Assembly: GCA_013359335.1 (NCBI GenBank)
Contig: JABWBZ010000016.1
Span: forward strand, 1-35,513
Length of the DNA stretch: 35,513 nucleotides
Direction: 5' to 3'
Source of the DNA: a bacterium
GTDB taxonomy: Bacteria; CLD3; SB21
The notes under the pieces are model-generated. The model was not told the DNA's origin, made no database searches, and worked only from the letters and a program-made list of their open reading frames with translations. A program made the translations under genes and the position numbers. Of the stretch, positions 34,690 through 35,513 are shown piece after piece. Position 1 is the first letter of the stretch. Every line of letters starts with the position of its first letter.

Positions 34690-34709
34690 AAGGCTGCACG
34701 AAGCCTTTT
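34690..34709 (+). terminator. weak terminator-like hairpin
   Basis: AAGGCT and AGCCTT (6-bp stem, 6-base loop) are followed by only two further T residues. It may end transcripts from the alcohol dehydrogenase gene. Confidence 0.3.
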
Positions 34710-34747
34710 GTGTCAGACATTGTGGTAAAAAAATCGTCGTATGACGG

Positions 34748-34767
34748 CTTACGTTGACCAACGTAAG
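34748..34767. repeat. inverted repeat at head of the 43-base array
   Basis: CTTACGTT and AACGTAAG form a perfect 8-bp stem with a 4-base loop. The right arm overlaps the first 43-base repeat unit, whose conserved CGTAAG start it shares. Confidence 0.5.
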
Positions 34768-34952
34768 GCCTACGATAAGCATTTTAGCTTATAAAATCGT
34801 CATTTTAGGCTTATCGATCATGACTCTAAACCTAACGATCAGCATTTTACGCTTAACGATGACAATCGTAAGCCTAACGATTAGCATTTTATGCTTAACA
34901 ATGACGAATCGTAAGCCTAACGATTGTCAATTTACGCTTAACGATGTCGATT
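34762..34952. repeat. imperfect 43-base tandem repeats
   Basis: Four units start near 34762, 34824, 34867 and 34910; the last two are exactly 43 bases apart and adjacent. Each begins CGTAAGCCTA-like and continues with ACGAT, a core AGCATTTTATGCT-type hairpin, then CTTAACGATG. A 19-base spacer separates the first two units. The repeat produces an ORF of repetitive Leu/Thr/Ile residues with no ribosome binding site, which I treat as non-coding. Confidence 0.8.
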
Positions 34953-34955
34953 TAC

Positions 34956-34979
34956 GCCATAAATTATAAAATTTATGGC
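34956..34979. repeat. perfect 10-bp inverted repeat after the array
   Basis: GCCATAAATT and AATTTATGGC flank a 4-base loop. It lies directly after the last 43-base unit and about 55 bases before the promoter of the next gene. Confidence 0.6.
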
Positions 34980-35030
34980 CTAAGCGCCGATCAATTTGTT
35001 TAGATAAGCGCTTGTTAATATCAATTTTAG

Positions 35031-35062
35031 GCATTGTTACTGATACAATGCTTTGTTTTAAT
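35031..35062 (+). promoter_or_regulatory. promoter with overlapping operator-like dyad
   Basis: TTGTTA (35034-35039) and TTTAAT (35057-35062) are 17 bases apart, 27 bases before the next start codon. A perfect 7-bp dyad (GCATTGT at 35031-35037, ACAATGC at 35045-35051) covers the -35 box and spacer, where a repressor could bind. Confidence 0.55.
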
Positions 35063-35088
35063 CCATTAAATAAAAAGGAGTTAGCAAA

Positions 35089-35451
35089 ATGGCTAAAAAT
35101 GAGCATGTGCGTCTGTCTCCAACCGTGGTCCAGGCAGATCGTGACGCCGTAGCGGCATTGCAAAAGATCGCCGGTTATACGCCGAATAATCCGGCTTACA
35201 GCTTGGCAGCAGTTCAAACCGCCCACAATGACATGCTGGCGGCACAGGCAGCCGAAGCCCAGGCGTACGCTGCACTGGCAACGGCACGCGACGTCGCTAC
35301 AGCTAAAGAATGGGCCTATCATAACCTGATCCTCGGCGTCAAGGATCAGGTCAGCGGGCAATTCGGTAAAAACTCAAACGAACTGCAGTCGCTCGGCCTC
35401 AAAAAGAAATCCGAATATAAAACTCGCGGCCGGACGCAGAAAAAAGAATAA
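35089..35451 (+). CDS. 120-residue Ala-rich helical protein with basic tail, unknown function
   Basis: The start is firm: AAGGAG lies 8 bases before ATG. The product begins MAKNEHVRLSPTVVQADRDAV, then is mostly Ala/Gln/Glu-rich helix (about 55-85, AAQAAEAQAYAALATARDVATAKEW). It ends in a Lys/Arg tail (KKKSEYKTRGRTQKKE). There is no signal peptide or membrane helix. I have seen similar short proteins in environmental Bacteroidota-like genomes, but no domain name or function. The tail could bind nucleic acid, which is inference. It has its own promoter with a dyad and lies just after the repeat array. Confidence 0.85.
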   Translation: MAKNEHVRLSPTVVQADRDAVAALQKIAGYTPNNPAYSLAAVQTAHNDMLAAQAAEAQAYAALATARDVATAKEWAYHNLILGVKDQVSGQFGKNSNELQSLGLKKKSEYKTRGRTQKKE

Positions 35452-35462
35452 ACCGGAAAGTC

Positions 35463-35483
35463 ACCCCGAACTTGGTTCGGGGT
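35463..35483. repeat. REP-like palindrome after the 120-residue protein gene
   Basis: ACCCCGAAC and GTTCGGGGT form a perfect 9-bp stem with a 3-base loop, further flanked by GTCAC and GTGAC. There is no T-run. The CACCCCGAACTT sequence type resembles extragenic palindromes frequent in Bacteroidota-like genomes; it may also stop transcription. Confidence 0.6.
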
Positions 35484-35513
35484 ATGTGACACCAATAGCG
35501 GCCTCAGCGATCT

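Noticed and set aside
34762-34952. CRISPR array
   Set aside because: The units are imperfect, mostly contiguous and lack uniform unique spacers; no cas genes are present.
34754-34969. 71-codon plus-strand ORF rich in Leu, Thr and Ile
   Set aside because: It is the translation of the 43-base repeat array, has no ribosome binding site and its periodicity follows the DNA repeats.

Overview
The window reads as one continuous piece of a Gram-negative bacterial chromosome of moderate G+C. lpxA, several secreted or lipoprotein-type precursors, an RND efflux pump, a beta-barrel-like protein ending in Phe, a membrane-anchored AraC regulator and a two-component-type propeller (Reg_prop/Y_Y_Y) receptor suggest a member of the FCB group (Bacteroidota, Ignavibacteriota, KSB1 or Calditrichota-like). 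The phylum cannot be fixed from this sequence alone. I see no phage genes, transposase, CRISPR array, rRNA or tRNA.

Layout. Positions 1-935 (minus) hold a truncated LytS-type histidine kinase. Positions 1089-2860 (plus) are a run of small genes: PEBP, DUF1761, RidA and DUF3052. Positions 2960-7535 (minus) are a PaoABC-like molybdenum hydroxylase operon. It has a Tat-signal 2Fe-2S subunit, an intervening lipoprotein, the molybdopterin subunit, a [4Fe-4S]/FAD subunit and a small Cys-rich last gene. Positions 7791-12719 (minus) hold an outer-membrane-like protein, an alpha/beta hydrolase, a membrane AraC regulator and htpG. Positions 12875-15926 (plus) hold AraC, DinB, an SDR lacking the usual catalytic Ser, and lpxA overlapping the SDR by 4 bases. 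Positions 16011-19377 (minus) hold an ABC-2 permease translationally coupled to a thioredoxin-fold protein, and a YtcJ-like amidohydrolase.

From 19490 a 1081-residue receptor combines 14 propeller repeats, a Y_Y_Y domain, one membrane helix and a Ser/Thr kinase domain whose glycine-rich loop is missing about 8 residues. OsmC, a small exported protein and an RRM protein follow on the minus strand. The RRM gene has a consensus-like promoter and an intrinsic terminator inside its own 5' leader. Positions 24702-29364 (plus) hold an AhpD-like protein and an RND adaptor/pump pair. Positions 29529-33407 hold DUF4350, MoxR and a polysaccharide deacetylase-SUMF1 fusion, all overlapping, with the usual DUF58 partner absent. 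A zinc alcohol dehydrogenase follows.

The end of the window (34412-35513) is a 677-base intergenic region with a long hairpin and about four imperfect 43-base repeats. It leads to a promoter with a dyad and a 120-residue Ala-rich protein with a basic tail, and closes with a REP-like palindrome. The best candidates for something new are the loop-deleted propeller kinase, the attenuated RRM leader, the deacetylase-SUMF1 fusion in a MoxR operon, and the repeat-array/120-aa-protein locus.
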